The notes beneath the pieces were generated by a model, which saw nothing but the letters and a program-made list of their open reading frames with translations, made no database searches and was not told the DNA's origin. A stretch of DNA of 64,000 nt, taken from positions 682,001-746,000 of the forward strand of contig NC_134036.1 of assembly GCF_964204645.1 (NCBI RefSeq), read 5' to 3'. Positions within the stretch are counted from its first letter, which is position 1, and every line of letters begins with the position of its first letter. Positions 1-11,190 of the stretch are shown one piece after another. Source of the stretch: Tubulanus polymorphus (Eukaryota; Nemertea; Palaeonemertea; Tubulaniformes; Tubulanidae). A program made the translations under genes and the position numbers.

Positions 1-114
1 CTTACACTAAAGTATGATGAATTAGAAATACAAATTTTGGACTCAAAAACAGATAAAACATTGATTTACCAGACGACAACCTCTGTAGGAGTCTAAACGT
101 CTCTCAACAACCCA

Positions 115-226
115 GGGGCCGGTTTTATAGACTGGTATTAACTTTAACCCTGGGGTTAATCCAGTTGAAAATGAATCGAGTTAGCCCGCTGGGTTAAACT
201 TAATACTACTCCATAAAACTGGCTCC
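115..226 (+). mobile_element. Fold-back MITE-like element, family A
   Basis: A second copy of the 13393 element: ggggccggttttatagactg at one end, ccataaaactggctcc at the other, with arms tttaaccctggggttaa and gggttaaacttaatac. It lies downstream of Rab27. Confidence 0.8.
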
Positions 227-473
227 AGAAATATAATTTTTTTTTCAATTTGTAAAATACTGAATCAGTGGCCGATATTTTTCAGGTTTCCACCTCCACA
301 AATTAAGCAAAGTTTACCAGGTAAGATCTGTTGAAACAGGGTTATATAGGTTCGCAAGAGGAGGGGGGTGGGAATCTTTGAATGTACTGCATCTTACACA
401 GTGTCGTACAACCTCACTTGCCAGTATCCGAACACGCGCTCACTCGCACTCACTCGCCCGTGTAAGTTTCTAT

Positions 474-663
474 CTAACAGGAGCAGCCGTTGGATTTTTG
501 TTCACCAGGTGGCGTCGCGGTGACTATCGAACCGCTGCGAACGCCCGGAAATTGACTCTTGTCGACGTAATGTTCCATTCGTAGCATTACACTGTCCAGT
601 AAACATTCAACGGCTTTCTCTACGTTCTGACCGGTCGCGGCGCTCGTCTCAAAATACGCTAAT
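474..663 (-). CDS. Rab27: Rab27 last coding exon (ETSA, prenyl tail)
   Basis: Starts [11 protein letters not shown] and ends NGCSC plus stop. The acceptor is in gattgacag. This acceptor and the first 15 exon bases are copied 43 bases upstream in the intron (see the 649-734 duplication), leaving a decoy splice site. Confidence 0.95.
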
Positions 664-2519
664 CTGTCAATCAAATAAACAGAGGGAGGGGTCAAAATAC
701 GCTAATCTGTCAATCAAACAAACAGAGGGAGGGGTCAAAGAACGTTACACAAAATATTTCAACATTTTATTTGACAATTTTTTTCTGAAAATGAGATTTA
801 TATCATCATCAATTTTTAGCCAAGGTCCAGAGTTCTATAATTCTGGATCCAACTGTAGAACTGGATCCGGAACTGTGGAACTGAGTGCAGAACTGTGGAA
901 CTGAGTGCAGAACTGTGGATCTGGATCCGGAACTGTGGAACAGGATCCTGAACTGTGGAACTGGATCCAGAACTGTGGAAGTGGATAGTGATTGGAAATC
1001 AGGATGTAATATTTACCCATATTTTTGCGCGAGGTCCTTCGCCTTTTCCTCGGTGACCTGTCGCGTGTCCTCGAGGTCGGCCTTGTTTCCGCACAACACG
1101 ATATCGGGATTCTCGCAATACGCGTGCGTCTGTAACTGTGACAACCAGTTACGAATGTTCAAAAACGATTTCTCCGACGTCAGATCGAACAATAAGAGGA
1201 AACCCATCGCGTCGCGGAAAAATGCCGTCGTCAAACTACGAAATCTGAAAATAGAGAAAAATAAACTAAATCACATTTTTGATTTTCCTCTGATTTTTAG
1301 CCTTTAAAAAAAAAAATAAATTCCCAGACTTTTCTGAAGTACATGTAATCACATTTTTGATTTTCCCCTTATTTTAAGCTTTTTCTGATAAGAAATTTCC
1401 CTGACTTAACCCCGTGTACCAGGTAAGTGGCCGCCTGCTCGTTACATACAGCAGTATTATTAATTAGTTCGGGGGGATTCGTCTTAACCAGGCTGCTGTC
1501 CGCTTGCTGTCAGTTTCTAGCGCTTACCGTTCTTGACCAGCCGTATCCCACAGTTGAAGATGTATCCGTTGACTACGACCTACATTTCCGTCTATTGTTG
1601 GCGCGCGGTGAACCTACGATTACAAAATCCAAACATATATTTACAAATATTCAACCGATACCGCCGACGCGACACCTGGTGGTCGTTATACGTACTAATC
1701 GTTTTTCGCGGAAGTCGATCCCGACTGTGGATATGAATTTAGAGTTGAACATGTTGTCCGTGTATTGATATAATAAACTAGTTTTACCAACTCCGGAATC
1801 ACCTGAAATATAATCAAATACTACAGTTATAGATAGACGCATGGATCCCTGTGAAATAGGTGAAACACATCGGTTTATAACATAATTCATAACAATATCC
1901 ATATTAAATCCTATGATTTACAGCCCAGTGCGATATTGAATTGATACCAAATCTTTAATGAATTTGCACTCAGGATATAACTAGAATTATGGAGTTAATG
2001 TTGAATATAGATAGATGTTGAGGACGCAGGAAATTGCTATGAATGACGAGTCAGTGGTTTACCAACTACATCGACACCAACAGTTACAGGGGGAGAGGTT
2101 GAGAGGGAGAGAGGGAGGGAGAGGATAGAGTGGGAGGGAAAGAGAGGGAGTGGGAGGGAGGGAGAGGTTGAGAGAGAAGGGAGTGAAATGGAGAGAGGGA
2201 GAGGAAAGTCAGAGGGACTGAAGAGTTTACAAAGCTGTTGAAATTGATTTTCTCGATCTCCGGTAACACAGGAACACGACAACAATCAACCAGTTTCCAC
2301 GGTGCATTTAGACTGGTTTCCGCAGTGCGTTAAGACTGGTTTCCGCTGTGCGTTTAGACTGGTTCCCTCGGCAAATATAGTTTTATGGAGGCTGTATATA
2401 CATTTCCAGAACAGTCTAAGCGTCGTGCCTATCCAATAGCTATACATACCCAACGCGAGAAATTTGATGAGGTAGTCATATTCACCGGCGCCCCCTGTGT
2501 GATTCGACGAATCGCCCAT
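474..2519 (-). CDS. Rab27: Rab27 small GTPase, complete five-exon gene
   Basis: Exons on the minus strand: 2450-2519, 1696-1802, 1528-1613, 1017-1244 and 474-663. All junctions are GT-AG and the phases agree, giving 226 residues (human Rab27A is 221). Visible motifs: N-terminal [13 protein letters not shown]-loop GDSGVGKTS (residues 24-32), switch I STVGIDF (48-54), WDTAGQE (81-87), NKAD (141-144), ETSA (169-172) and a C-terminal CSC, the CXC signal for double geranylgeranylation. The FREKR stretch after switch I and the extra residues before GRSQRI are typical of Rab27 rather than Rab3 or Rab8. Family knowledge: Rab27 docks secretory granules and lysosome-related organelles to the plasma membrane through Slp/Slac2/Munc13-4 effectors. 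The start has an acceptor 8 bases upstream (exon edge 2527), so a 5' UTR intron is likely. All catalytic residues are present. Orthology is confident. Confidence 0.96.
649..734 (+). repeat. 43-bp tandem duplication across a Rab27 splice acceptor
   Basis: Positions 649-691 and 692-734 differ at one base. Each copy holds the end of the last Rab27 intron, the acceptor AG and the first 15 exon bases. 43 is not a multiple of three, so use of the outer acceptor would shift frame and soon reach a stop. Confidence 0.92.
841..980 (+). repeat. 20-bp tandem array, seven units
   Basis: Units of the form ctggatccggaactgtggaa lie in the last Rab27 intron. The core (ggatcc..aactgtgg) resembles the termini of the fold-back elements and the arrays at 43.8 and 59.9 kb in reverse complement. 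Confidence 0.9.
1017..1244 (-). CDS. Rab27: Rab27 coding exon 4 (G4 motif)
   Basis: Starts [20 protein letters not shown] after acceptor ttttcag and contains the guanine-specificity motif GNKADLED. It ends in phase 2 within the glycine of QKYG at donor gtaaat. Confidence 0.95.
1528..1613 (-). CDS. Rab27: Rab27 coding exon 3 (G3 motif)
   Basis: This 86-base exon encodes [16 protein letters not shown] followed by [12 protein letters not shown]. It starts in phase 0 after atcgtag and ends after two bases of the next arginine codon at donor gtaagc. It supplies the catalytic glutamine of switch II. Confidence 0.93.
1696..1802 (-). CDS. Rab27: Rab27 coding exon 2 (P-loop, switch I)
   Basis: Acceptor atttcag; the split glycine completes GDSGVGKTS. 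It continues through LLYQYTD, FNSKF and [11 protein letters not shown] and ends in phase 0 at donor gtacgt. Confidence 0.95.
2085..2220 (+). repeat. Purine-rich (GGGAGA) tract in Rab27 intron 1
   Basis: About 135 bases almost free of pyrimidines on the plus strand, built from gagagggag units. The minus-strand ORFs across it (Ser/Leu/Pro only) are low-complexity artefacts. Confidence 0.85.
2290..2367 (+). repeat. 23-bp tandem repeat, about three units
   Basis: Units near ctggtttccgcagtgcgtta in Rab27 intron 1, with two to four differences between copies. Confidence 0.8.
2450..2519 (-). CDS. Rab27: Rab27 coding exon 1 (start, strand beta-1)
   Basis: ATG at 2519, followed by a short glycine-rich leader and [12 protein letters not shown]. 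It ends in phase 1 at donor gtatgt. An in-frame acceptor (tttttcag) lies just upstream, ending at 2528, which suggests a separate non-coding first exon further up. Confidence 0.93.
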
Positions 2520-3120
2520 TTCAAGATCTGAAAAATTCGAAACAATAATTCGATTAATGCGAGCTCGTAGATGTGAGAAACAGTGGAAGAGAAAGTTATC
2601 AGGGTTTAATTGAGCGTTAAATCGAGTATAGATTAGGGAGCGCGGTAGAGCGCGGTATGGAGCGCGGTATCACCTGAAGGTACGAGAGCGAGGAGAGCAA
2701 GGTAGTTCACTCGAGCTAAAATAAAATCAAAACCCGCCACGTCATAACCTGAGTAAAACTATACCCTACTCGGTAGCGGTGGGACTACAGTGGGACTGTT
2801 TCATCGAGTCCCTGAAATTAGAATCAGAGAACTCAACAGTGTGATGGGATTGCTGTAAATATTTCAACCCAGTTGACTGACAATATAAGGTTTTTCCAAA
2901 TGAGGCAGCATAGAGATGACTTCAGTAATGTGACAGTATATCTTAACTTAACTCTTGCTGGGGCACAACTCAGAAAGAAGAATATTTCAGAAAGATGATC
3001 AATTCAGTAGCTGGCGAAGAAATAAGGGAATATCTAAAAATCCTAATGTGGCATTGTTTAAGGCAGAAGGTCTATTCTACCATTATCCAAAGGGGATATG
3101 CTCATGAAGAGTTGATTTAG

Positions 3121-3210
3121 GCATAAACCCGTTCCTGGACTGAGAGGGGGCATAAACCCGTTCCTGGACTGAGAGGGGGCATAAACCCGTTCCCGGACTG
3201 AGAGGGGGGG
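3121..3210 (+). repeat. 29-bp tandem triplication
   Basis: Three near-identical units containing cataaacccgttcctggact followed by a G run; cataaa recurs at 3122, 3151 and 3180. Confidence 0.9.
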
Positions 3211-5412
3211 GGTTGTTTCCATCAGTGGTCTAACTGCATCTAATGTGACACTAGAAACATGTAAAATCTATACTAACATTGAATACAACATTTTCCGCTT
3301 TCTGCGCAGATTCTAAAAATTCTACTATGCAAAAATTGAATTTTAAAAAAGATGGCTAAAATATCGTCTAGACAACTGACAGAAAGAAGATGATTTTGAA
3401 AGAGGAATTTCAATCCCCATAGCAACTGTGTGGCTCCCGAGAGACAGAGAGAGAGAGAGAGGCTACTTTTACAGTATTGTAGCGAAATCAATAAATCAAA
3501 ATACAAAAACAACAAGCTTTAAATTGTAAAACGAGCATGAAATGAAAAATTAGATTTAATTCACAGATTCACTTATCGTAGACATAGTGTAGTAGACATT
3601 GCGCTCATTTCAGATCTGAATTACTCCTAAACTCGAATATATCCAACTTCAGCATCTACTCACCTCAGATAGATCACAAATTTTCTCCTAAATGGTCAGA
3701 CTCGAGCGCAGTCTACTGTTTGCCTACCGACCTTTTCGAAGTCCCTATAGTCACTGTCAGTTTGATAAAACGTCGATATTTTAGATGGACACAAAATGTC
3801 TTATCAAAACTTTACAGTTAAATTTAACCTCTAGAATTCTGTTCTCTGAAATGAGCTAATTCTAACTGCGATAGGCGTCCAAATTTAACCCGCGTTGCGC
3901 AATTTCAGTTCCATATTTACAACATAACCTAATCTTAAGTTAGCACAAAGAAATCTAACCTTTTAACAAAGAGAATATATGAAATCTGTCCCGGAAATAA
4001 ACCCAAAACCCGAATCAAACTGGACCCAGTTATTCTAGTTCTGAGTTACGCGATAATTACAGTTCATAGACGATAAAACTGGATTCACATTTTATTGAAC
4101 TATTGATAGTAAAGTTGTTTTTTTTTCTAAAGTAAACTGGAAATCAATCCACTGTACCCGCGGTCTAATTGTGACTATAGGCGCCGGCGACAACAGAATT
4201 AGGCCTTCGATGTTTGAATTAAAACAGCTCTTTATTTAACTAGAGACGCTCAATATTGTCGATATTGATCACACAAACCACTTACGATTATCACGATTCA
4301 TTCCACTTTCTCGATTAAAAATACGTCCAATAATTCAACGATATATATATATGGGGGCAGACGGACGACACTATAACAGCGGTGTGGTGCGGCCGCGTAG
4401 ATACTTCAGCACTAGTAAATTAACCTCCGTATAAACACGTTATTCTCAGTACTTGTTCAGAATTGCCACAAATATTTCTTTTGATCGACCTCGCACGGCA
4501 CGGGGCCCGGGGTATTGTATAAAAGGGATTATTGTATTAATACTGACCTTCTACTGGTTTTTCGTTTTAATTATCTATGTCATTTAAACACTTATATACA
4601 CAAGTTGTATTAAGCCCTCGGATTTGTAAGAGACATAAATCTCTCTCTCTCTTTCTCGCGATAATTCGTCCTAGACCTAATTCTCGATTTCTATACTTCA
4701 AATATTTCGAGGCCGATTTAACGGCTAGGGCCACTTTTATTTCACTTGCTTCATCCCGGACATTGTTTTCCCTGACTTGATCTGTTAAGAATCCAATCCG
4801 ATTATTAACGAAATTTTGGATCAAAACATCCCACGGAGAGCATGTGTAACAGTTAAAACTCTAACTCACAACTGTGCAACTAATTTCAATCAGCAAAGTG
4901 AAAAAAAAATCTGCCGTATTGAAGAGTTTTCATTACAAAGTGAATCTGTAAATTTGTCATCGAAAGACGAAATTGAAAAAAAAAAACAAAAACTTGAAAC
5001 CGAAAAAAATATTGCATTACCTAATCACGAAAAATGAATGAACACAACGCAACACGTTGCAGCTGCTGCCCGTAAAACACTTACCAAAATTATACCTGAC
5101 AAAGTCAGGTTCCATTCTAACAAATCTGTTAATGATATCGAAATATCGTATTAATAATACAAGCAAAAAGCAAATTATGGCTTTTGAATACGAGGTTTGC
5201 GCAAACATGTCTGCGCCGAAGGGACTGGACAACTGACATAAAATACAGAGCAGCAATTATTTGATATCTCATGAGAATTTGGGTAGAAAAATATCAGATA
5301 TATCAAATACTAGTGATATCATCATCATCATAGATTACAATAACATTGAATAATAAAACAATGACTGGGAGCATTTTAATATTATATCAACACATAACAA
5401 ACAGTACAGATG

Positions 5413-5690
5413 GGATAGGGGAGAGGGGAGAGAAGGGGGAGAGGGAGAGAGGGAGAGGGGAGAAGGGAGAGGGGAGAAGGGAAAGGAGAGGGGAGAGGGA
5501 GGGGAGAAGGGAGAGGAGGGGAGGAGAGAAGAGGGAGAGGAGAGAAGGGGAGAGTGGAGAAGAGAGAGGATAATTGAAAGGAGAGGGAGAGAGGATAAGG
5601 GAGATGAGAGGAGAGAGATGAGAGGAGGGAGAGGTGAGGGGAGAGAGATGAGTGGAGGGAGAGGTGAGGGGAGGGAGTTAAGAGAAAGTA
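5413..5690 (+). repeat. Purine-rich (GGGAGA)n tract
   Basis: About 280 bases of interrupted ggggagag and gagatgagagg units. A 135-residue minus-strand ORF across it is only Ser/Leu/Pro and is an artefact. Confidence 0.9.
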
Positions 5691-6112
5691 ATGAAGCAGA
5701 ATAATGTCTAATTTTTAAAGACCACAACATTTGCAAATACATTTAAAATAATCAAGAAATTCATTTAAAAATTGACTATTTGGAACTGCGAATGATTGTC
5801 ACTGTGCAGCGGTTTATGCGGAGGAGAGGAGAGACAATCACAGCGTACAGCTAGAACTCCGCTGAGGGTTGAATTATTACGATTACAATTACCGTAATCT
5901 AAAGGGATTCATTTTTACCATTAGAGGAAATTACAGCAATTTGTAATAGCAGCGAGAGACAGCAGTAGAGATGTGAACAATGGCAATCACTGTCACTGGT
6001 ACAGTGCAGTAGAGAGAAGGGCAACACACTGGTACAGTAGTGAACCAGAGAAATCTTACAGGAACCTCAGTTAAATTGTCAGTAAAATCATCTGCGACTT
6101 GTAACACTGAAG

Positions 6113-6560
6113 AAGTGGTCAGTAGCCTGGCTAACTGAGCAGGTGGTCAACAGCCTGGTTAAGTGAATCAGCAGTCAGCAGCCTAGTTAACTGAACCAGT
6201 GGTCAGCAGCCTGGTTAACTGAACCAGTGGTCAGCAGCCTAGTTAACTGAACCAGTGGTCAGCAGCCTGATTAACTGAGCCAGTAGTCAGCAGCCTGGTT
6301 AACTGAACCAGTGGTCAGCAGCCTAGTTAACTGAACCAGTGGTCAGCAGCCTGATTAACTGAGCCAGTGGTCTGCAGCCTGGTTAACTGAACCAGTGGTC
6401 AGCAGCCTAGTTAACTGAACCAGTGGTCAGCAGCCTGATTAACTGAGCCAGTGGTCTGCAGCCTGGTTAAGTGAACCGGTGGTCAGCAGCCTGGTTAAGT
6501 GAATCAGCGGTCAGCAGTCTGGTTAGCTGAGCCAGCGGTCAGTAGCCTGGTTAACTAAAC
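6113..6560 (+). repeat. 28-bp minisatellite of mini-palindromes, about 15 units
   Basis: Unit agcctggttaactgaaccag followed by tggtcagc. Each unit holds the inverted repeat CTGGTT-AACTG-AACCAG. Variants (gcctagttaac, gcctgattaac, gtctgcagcc) recur in order, showing a higher-order pattern. Confidence 0.93.
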
Positions 6561-6919
6561 AGAGCAGCTTAATTAAGCCAATATTAAAAGCAGGACAGAT
6601 GAGTTGTGATTTAATATCAGTCTGTTCGAAGGTACACAGTGTTTGTAGATGCCGCAGTCTCTATCTATATCTCTCAATATCAATCTCACTAATGAACTTC
6701 CTCGGCTGCAGTATAAATATAACCGATGTCATTCAGGTGAATATTTGATCTATCTGTGGATATTAAACCATCTAATGAATGTCCTCGCTACAGTACAACT
6801 AGACCGATATCATTAACATTATAGGATATTTGATCGCTCCGAACAGATGACATGCAATATCCAGGTGCCATGATACCCAGAGATAAAGAAAAGAGATATC
6901 CGTCATACTTGGGTAGAGA

Positions 6920-7265
6920 GGGTGAGGGGAGGAGTGATATAGGAGGCCAGGAGGGAGATACAGAGAATGTAGTGAAGAGAAGAGAGTGGGGAAAGGAAGA
7001 GAGAGAGAGGGGGAGTGAGAGGGGAGGAAGAAATAGATAGAAGAGAGGGTAGAGTGGGGAGGAGGGAGGAAATGAGGGAGAGGGAGAGGGAGAAAGAGGG
7101 TAGAGTGGGGAGGGATAGGAAAGAGTGTGATGGAGTGATGGCAGAGGGGAGAGGAGGGGAGAGGGAGAGAGGGGAGAAAGGGGAGGGAGGAGTGAGGAAG
7201 GAGGGGAGAGGAGAGGGAGAAAGGGGAGAGGGGAGAGGGGAGAGGGAAGGAGAGGAGAGAAAAAA
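6920..7265 (+). repeat. Purine-rich GA tract
   Basis: About 345 bases of irregular gagagggag units with no fixed period. Both-strand ORFs are low-complexity artefacts. Confidence 0.88.
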
Positions 7266-7621
7266 GTTTAATGAACGGCGATATAAAACTTACCGAAGCC
7301 TCACACAATGAATTCAATGTCAGTGAAATAAATCAAACGAATAAAACGTGGACGAAGTCTCTGAAATAATTCCCTGATTAATGACTGATAATACTGAGGA
7401 TTAAAACACGACTATAAATCAGCGATAGAACAGTGAGACGACAGTGAGAGATCGGAGTCGCTCGCTGACTCTCGGAGTCATTCGCTCGGGCTCCTCGTGA
7501 CTGTCGCACCAGATACTGATCCGATACACGGATAATCTCTAATATAATCCTCGTTAATCTAATCCGATTTCAAGCATCTGTTTTATATATTGTAATTCCG
7601 CAATCATCTAGTTGTCACAGC

Positions 7622-7668
7622 CGCTGCTGCTGCTGCTGCCGCTGCCGCTGCCGCTGCTGCTGCCGCTA
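7622..7668 (+). repeat. Interrupted (GCTGCC) microsatellite
   Basis: A short run of gctgct and gccgct triplets with no flanking coding signal. Confidence 0.85.
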
Positions 7669-7967
7669 GCTGAATACAAACTCAACTGTTTTAAATACAA
7701 CACACACAGTTTCTGTATTCTGTATTTTGTATTCATAATGTGTATTCTTTGTATTAGTATGTATACAAAATAGAGCTGATGATTTTGTTTTTTTTTTAGG
7801 GAAAAACGATAAATCTTTCATGTCCCCTCTCCCCTTCCATTTACAGCAGGGTGAACCCAGAGGGCGACTCGGGAGGTTCCTACTCCCTTTCTGATAAACG
7901 GCCCTTTTGAAAATCACATGTGAAATATTCCACCCGACAAGGATCTATGACAGAAGCCCAGACGCAG

Positions 7968-8228
7968 GAAAAATGATCAGTTTTTGCTTGCCCTACACAG
8001 GACAAATGATCAGTTTTTGCCTGCCCTACACAGGACAAATGATCAGTTTTTGCCTGCCCTACACAGGACAAATGATCAGTTTTTGCCTGCACTCCACAGG
8101 ACAAATGATCAGTTTTTGCCTGCCCTACACAGGACAAATGATCAGTTTTTGCCTGCACTCCACAGGACAAATGATCAGTTTTTGCCTGCCCTACACAGGA
8201 CAAATGATCAGTTTTTGCCTGCACTCGA
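7968..8228 (+). repeat. 33-bp minisatellite, eight units
   Basis: Unit acaggacaaatgatcagttt followed by ttgcctgccctac. From unit four onward the ends alternate between gccctac and gcactcc, a two-unit higher-order pattern. The period is a multiple of three, so repetitive ORFs run in several frames; none looks like a protein. Confidence 0.95.
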
Positions 8229-8546
8229 CAATTCAAACAATTACTTTAATAAGGATGTACTGACATGTTTCAACGAACAGCGCTGCAGTATATATATACA
8301 CTACTGATAACTATCACATCACTGTGTGTGTGACAATGTGACAACTGATCGAATGAAAATATATTCAATGAGTAAAAACAAATATAAATTTCAGAACGAC
8401 GACAGCTGCAGGAATTGTCATCATCATCGACAAACGTTATAGATATTAAAACTATTTCATCATATTTCATGAAAGCGTCAATTTACGTGTATATATATAA
8501 TACTCTTACATGTACAGGAGGGAGTGTATCGATATGTTATAAATAT

Positions 8547-8755
8547 ACTGATCAGTTAAAAATAAAAACTGTTACGAATTTGAATTTCACTGATCAGTTA
8601 AAAATAAAAACTGTTACGAATTTGAATTTCACTGATCAGTTAAAAATAAAAACTGTTACGAATTTGAATTTCACTGATCAGTTAAAAATAAAAACTGTTA
8701 TGAATTTGAATTTCACTGATCAGTTGAAAATAAAAACCGTTACGAATTCGAAATT
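8547..8755 (+). repeat. 42-bp minisatellite, five units
   Basis: Unit actgatcagttaaaaataaa followed by aactgttacgaatttgaatttc. It opens with the palindrome ACTGATCAGT, the same TGATCAGTT core as the array 320 bases away. Confidence 0.95.
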
Positions 8756-8999
8756 CAAAATTGAAAAAAAAACCAGGAGAGTATCTCTCATAATACGATA
8801 AGACTTGTACCACACTGCGGTGAGACGAAATTCAACTCGCAAGATTAACTAAGATAGCTGCCAGGCAGCTTCTTCATGGGCGCCCTAAGTCGTGTTGATG
8901 ATGATAATACTCGATGATTTAGACTTAAAAGGATGAAACTAACCGTACACATCACGATACCGTATAAATTCAGACTCATTCTCATTTCCTTAGAGATGT

Positions 9000-9436
9000 A
9001 CGAGAGACCTCCCTACTTCTCCATTAGCAGACCTCCTCCCTGTTACTAGGGAGAGAGGTATAGCAGACCTCCTCCCTGTTACTAGGGAGGGAGGTCCCTA
9101 CTCCCTGTTACTAGGGAGGAGGTACGACAGACCTCCTCCCTAGTAACAGGGAGAGAGGTATAGCAGACCTCCTCCCTGTTACTAGGGAGAGAGGTATAGC
9201 AGACCTCCCTACTCCCTGTCTCTAGGGAGGGAGGTCCCTACTCCCCTGTTACTAGGGAGGGAGGTCCCTACTCCCCTGTTACTAGGGAGGGAGGTCCCTA
9301 CTCCCCTGTCTCTAGGGAGGGAGGTCCCTACTCCCTGTCTCTAGGGAGGGAGGTCCCTACTCCCCTGTCTCTAGGGAGGGAGGTCCCTACTCCCCTGTCT
9401 CTAGGGAGGGAGGTCCCTACTCCCTGTCTCTAGGAA
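9000..9436 (+). repeat. Minisatellite of CTCCCT/AGGGAG hairpin units
   Basis: About 14 units of roughly 30 bases, such as aggtccctactcccctgttac and tagggaggg. Each unit can pair ctccct with agggag, and some units appear inverted (9133-9155). Confidence 0.92.
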
Positions 9437-10252
9437 AGTATGGTATGCAGTCATGTAGCAATTTCTCTTTCATCTACATTTAATTCGCAATGTTTAATAT
9501 CGAATCATTGGCAAATATTCATTATATATCGCGATATATAGAATATTGAAATACCAGCCACGGTGCACGGCAGCAAGATAAATTAGAGATGTGAGAATTG
9601 ACCAACTGTTCATCTTCACTCGCGATACAGTTAGACCGGTTTATATTGCCTCATCTCTCGTAGACAGACATCACGTGGATTTAAGTAATCACATTTACTG
9701 AAGTCATCATCTACCGACATTTCTCAATGAGTCTCAATTTGTATTTCTAATCCAATCTACTAAGTGTAGGTCATCTCATTGCTGAAGAAGTCTCTATTTT
9801 TTAGGTACAAATTTGCATTTTCCTTTTATTCGTAAGTCATCAACAAAATTATTGTAGTCACTAGGATGACTTTAGTGACTGGCTGGCTGGCTGACCGACT
9901 GACTGACTTGTACCTCTAACCTAGACATAACCTTCTTTTTGAAATTCAGTAAAATATAGGCCTATTACATTTGTATTCATAAGTCGTCCGATAGTTTACC
10001 TTTGAGATCAAAGTCGTAGTCGAACGAATGGAAAGAAATCAAATTCAATTTCAGCGGAGAGAATGGAGGAGACTGGATCTGAGATAAAGTCGGTCTCCGT
10101 CAGTACGGGATACGTGTTCGTTCAGATTGCAGGATGAACACTGTGTGTATAGTACTAATTCAATCATAGATTTAATAGACCCCACGAGAATCCAGCACAT
10201 AGAACGATCAAGCATTCATGTTTCATGCTAGAAGAGTTAGTCTGTCAGGATA

Positions 10253-10253
<1 letters not shown>

Positions 10254-10339
<86 letters not shown>
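10254..10339 (+). repeat. (CTG)28 trinucleotide tract
   Basis: Twenty-eight uninterrupted gct units. The surrounding 77-residue ORF has only poly-alanine and ordinary non-coding flanks, so I treat it as a non-coding CTG/CAG repeat. The lack of interruptions suggests a length-variable locus. Confidence 0.93.
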
Positions 10340-10340
<1 letters not shown>

Positions 10341-10863
10341 CTCATTAAACTCATATATCTATTTATTTATTAGTCACAAACTCACCCGGTCAGGTGCCAA
10401 ACCGGTGCATTTCAAATCAGATATAACAGTACCTGCATGTGACATCAATATCTATTAAGATACGTAAAGTGCGTATCTGAAAAGATGGATTCTACCAACT
10501 ACAAGTAGTTCACGTTTTGGACTGGTTCCCGGCAATCTCTCATGTTTATTTGTATAATGAAGAAAAAAGAGCCCAGGCAACCAGTCTAACGGTACTTCAT
10601 AATATTACATCATCAGTGAAACTCAGTGACACACATTCAACTTCTATTTATCTAAATAACCACATTATCGGTAGCTGCTGCTGTTGATGCTGGAATTGCT
10701 GATGACAGAAATAAATTGAGGAATTCAATGAATGGGAGACTGGGTTACAGACTGAAAGACCGTCCGTTCTCCGGCAGTGGTCTCAGCAATAATTGATTTA
10801 TAGGTTTCATTTACAACTAAGTGATTCCAACCAGAACTGAGAGTGTTTTCATAGAAAACAGAC

Positions 10864-11190
10864 TGAGACAGAGGAGAGGGGAGGAGAGGGGAGAGGGAGG
10901 ACTAGAGCGCAGAGACGGAGAGAGAAAAGGGACAGAGGATAAAAAAGCTAAGTGACTCCAACCAGAACCAGAGTGCTTTCATTGAAAACAGACTGAAAGA
11001 GACAGAGAAAGGACAGAGAAATGAGGGAGAGGGACAGGGAGAGAGAGAGGAGGGAGAGGGACAGGGAGAGAGAGAGGAGGGAGAGGGACAGGAAGAGAGA
11101 GAGGAGGGAGAGGGACAGGGAGAGAGAGGAAATGGTGAAAAGGGAGGAGAGGAAGGAGAGGAGAGAGAGGAGAGGAAGGAGGGAAGAGAA
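10864..11190 (+). repeat. Purine-rich GA arrays
   Basis: Two purine tracts (10864-10940 and 11010-11190), the second with a 30-bp period (gagggacagggagagagaga). A nearby sequence is repeated around both: gaccagaac..gagtg.ttttcat.gaaaacagact at 10830-10865 and 10960-10995, a local duplication. Confidence 0.85.

Larger units (their letters stand above)
2528..6100. other. Intergenic DNA upstream of Rab27
   Basis: No ORF here looks like a known protein. The stretch holds a 29-bp triplication (3121-3210), a purine-rich tract (5413-5690) and short degenerate repeats. The Rab27 promoter and 5' UTR exon should lie here but no clear core promoter was recognised. A GC-rich patch at 4370-4400 and 4490-4510 beside an (AT) run is the only candidate. 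Confidence 0.5.

Noticed and set aside
1-473. Further Rab27 coding sequence or another gene before position 474
   Set aside because: Rab27 ends with CSC and a stop at 474; the rest holds a fold-back element and non-coding DNA.
4567-5037. Two 70-85 codon ORFs upstream of Rab27 as small genes
   Set aside because: AT-rich random composition, no splice context that links them to Rab27, no recognised family.
6113-6560. Regular direct repeats resembling a CRISPR array
   Set aside because: Units are contiguous with no unique spacers, and the DNA is animal. The same applies to the arrays at 7.97, 16.3 and 49.7 kb.
10225-10458. 77-codon ORF with a poly-alanine tract
   Set aside because: The alanine run is only the CTG repeat; flanks lack coding signs or family similarity.
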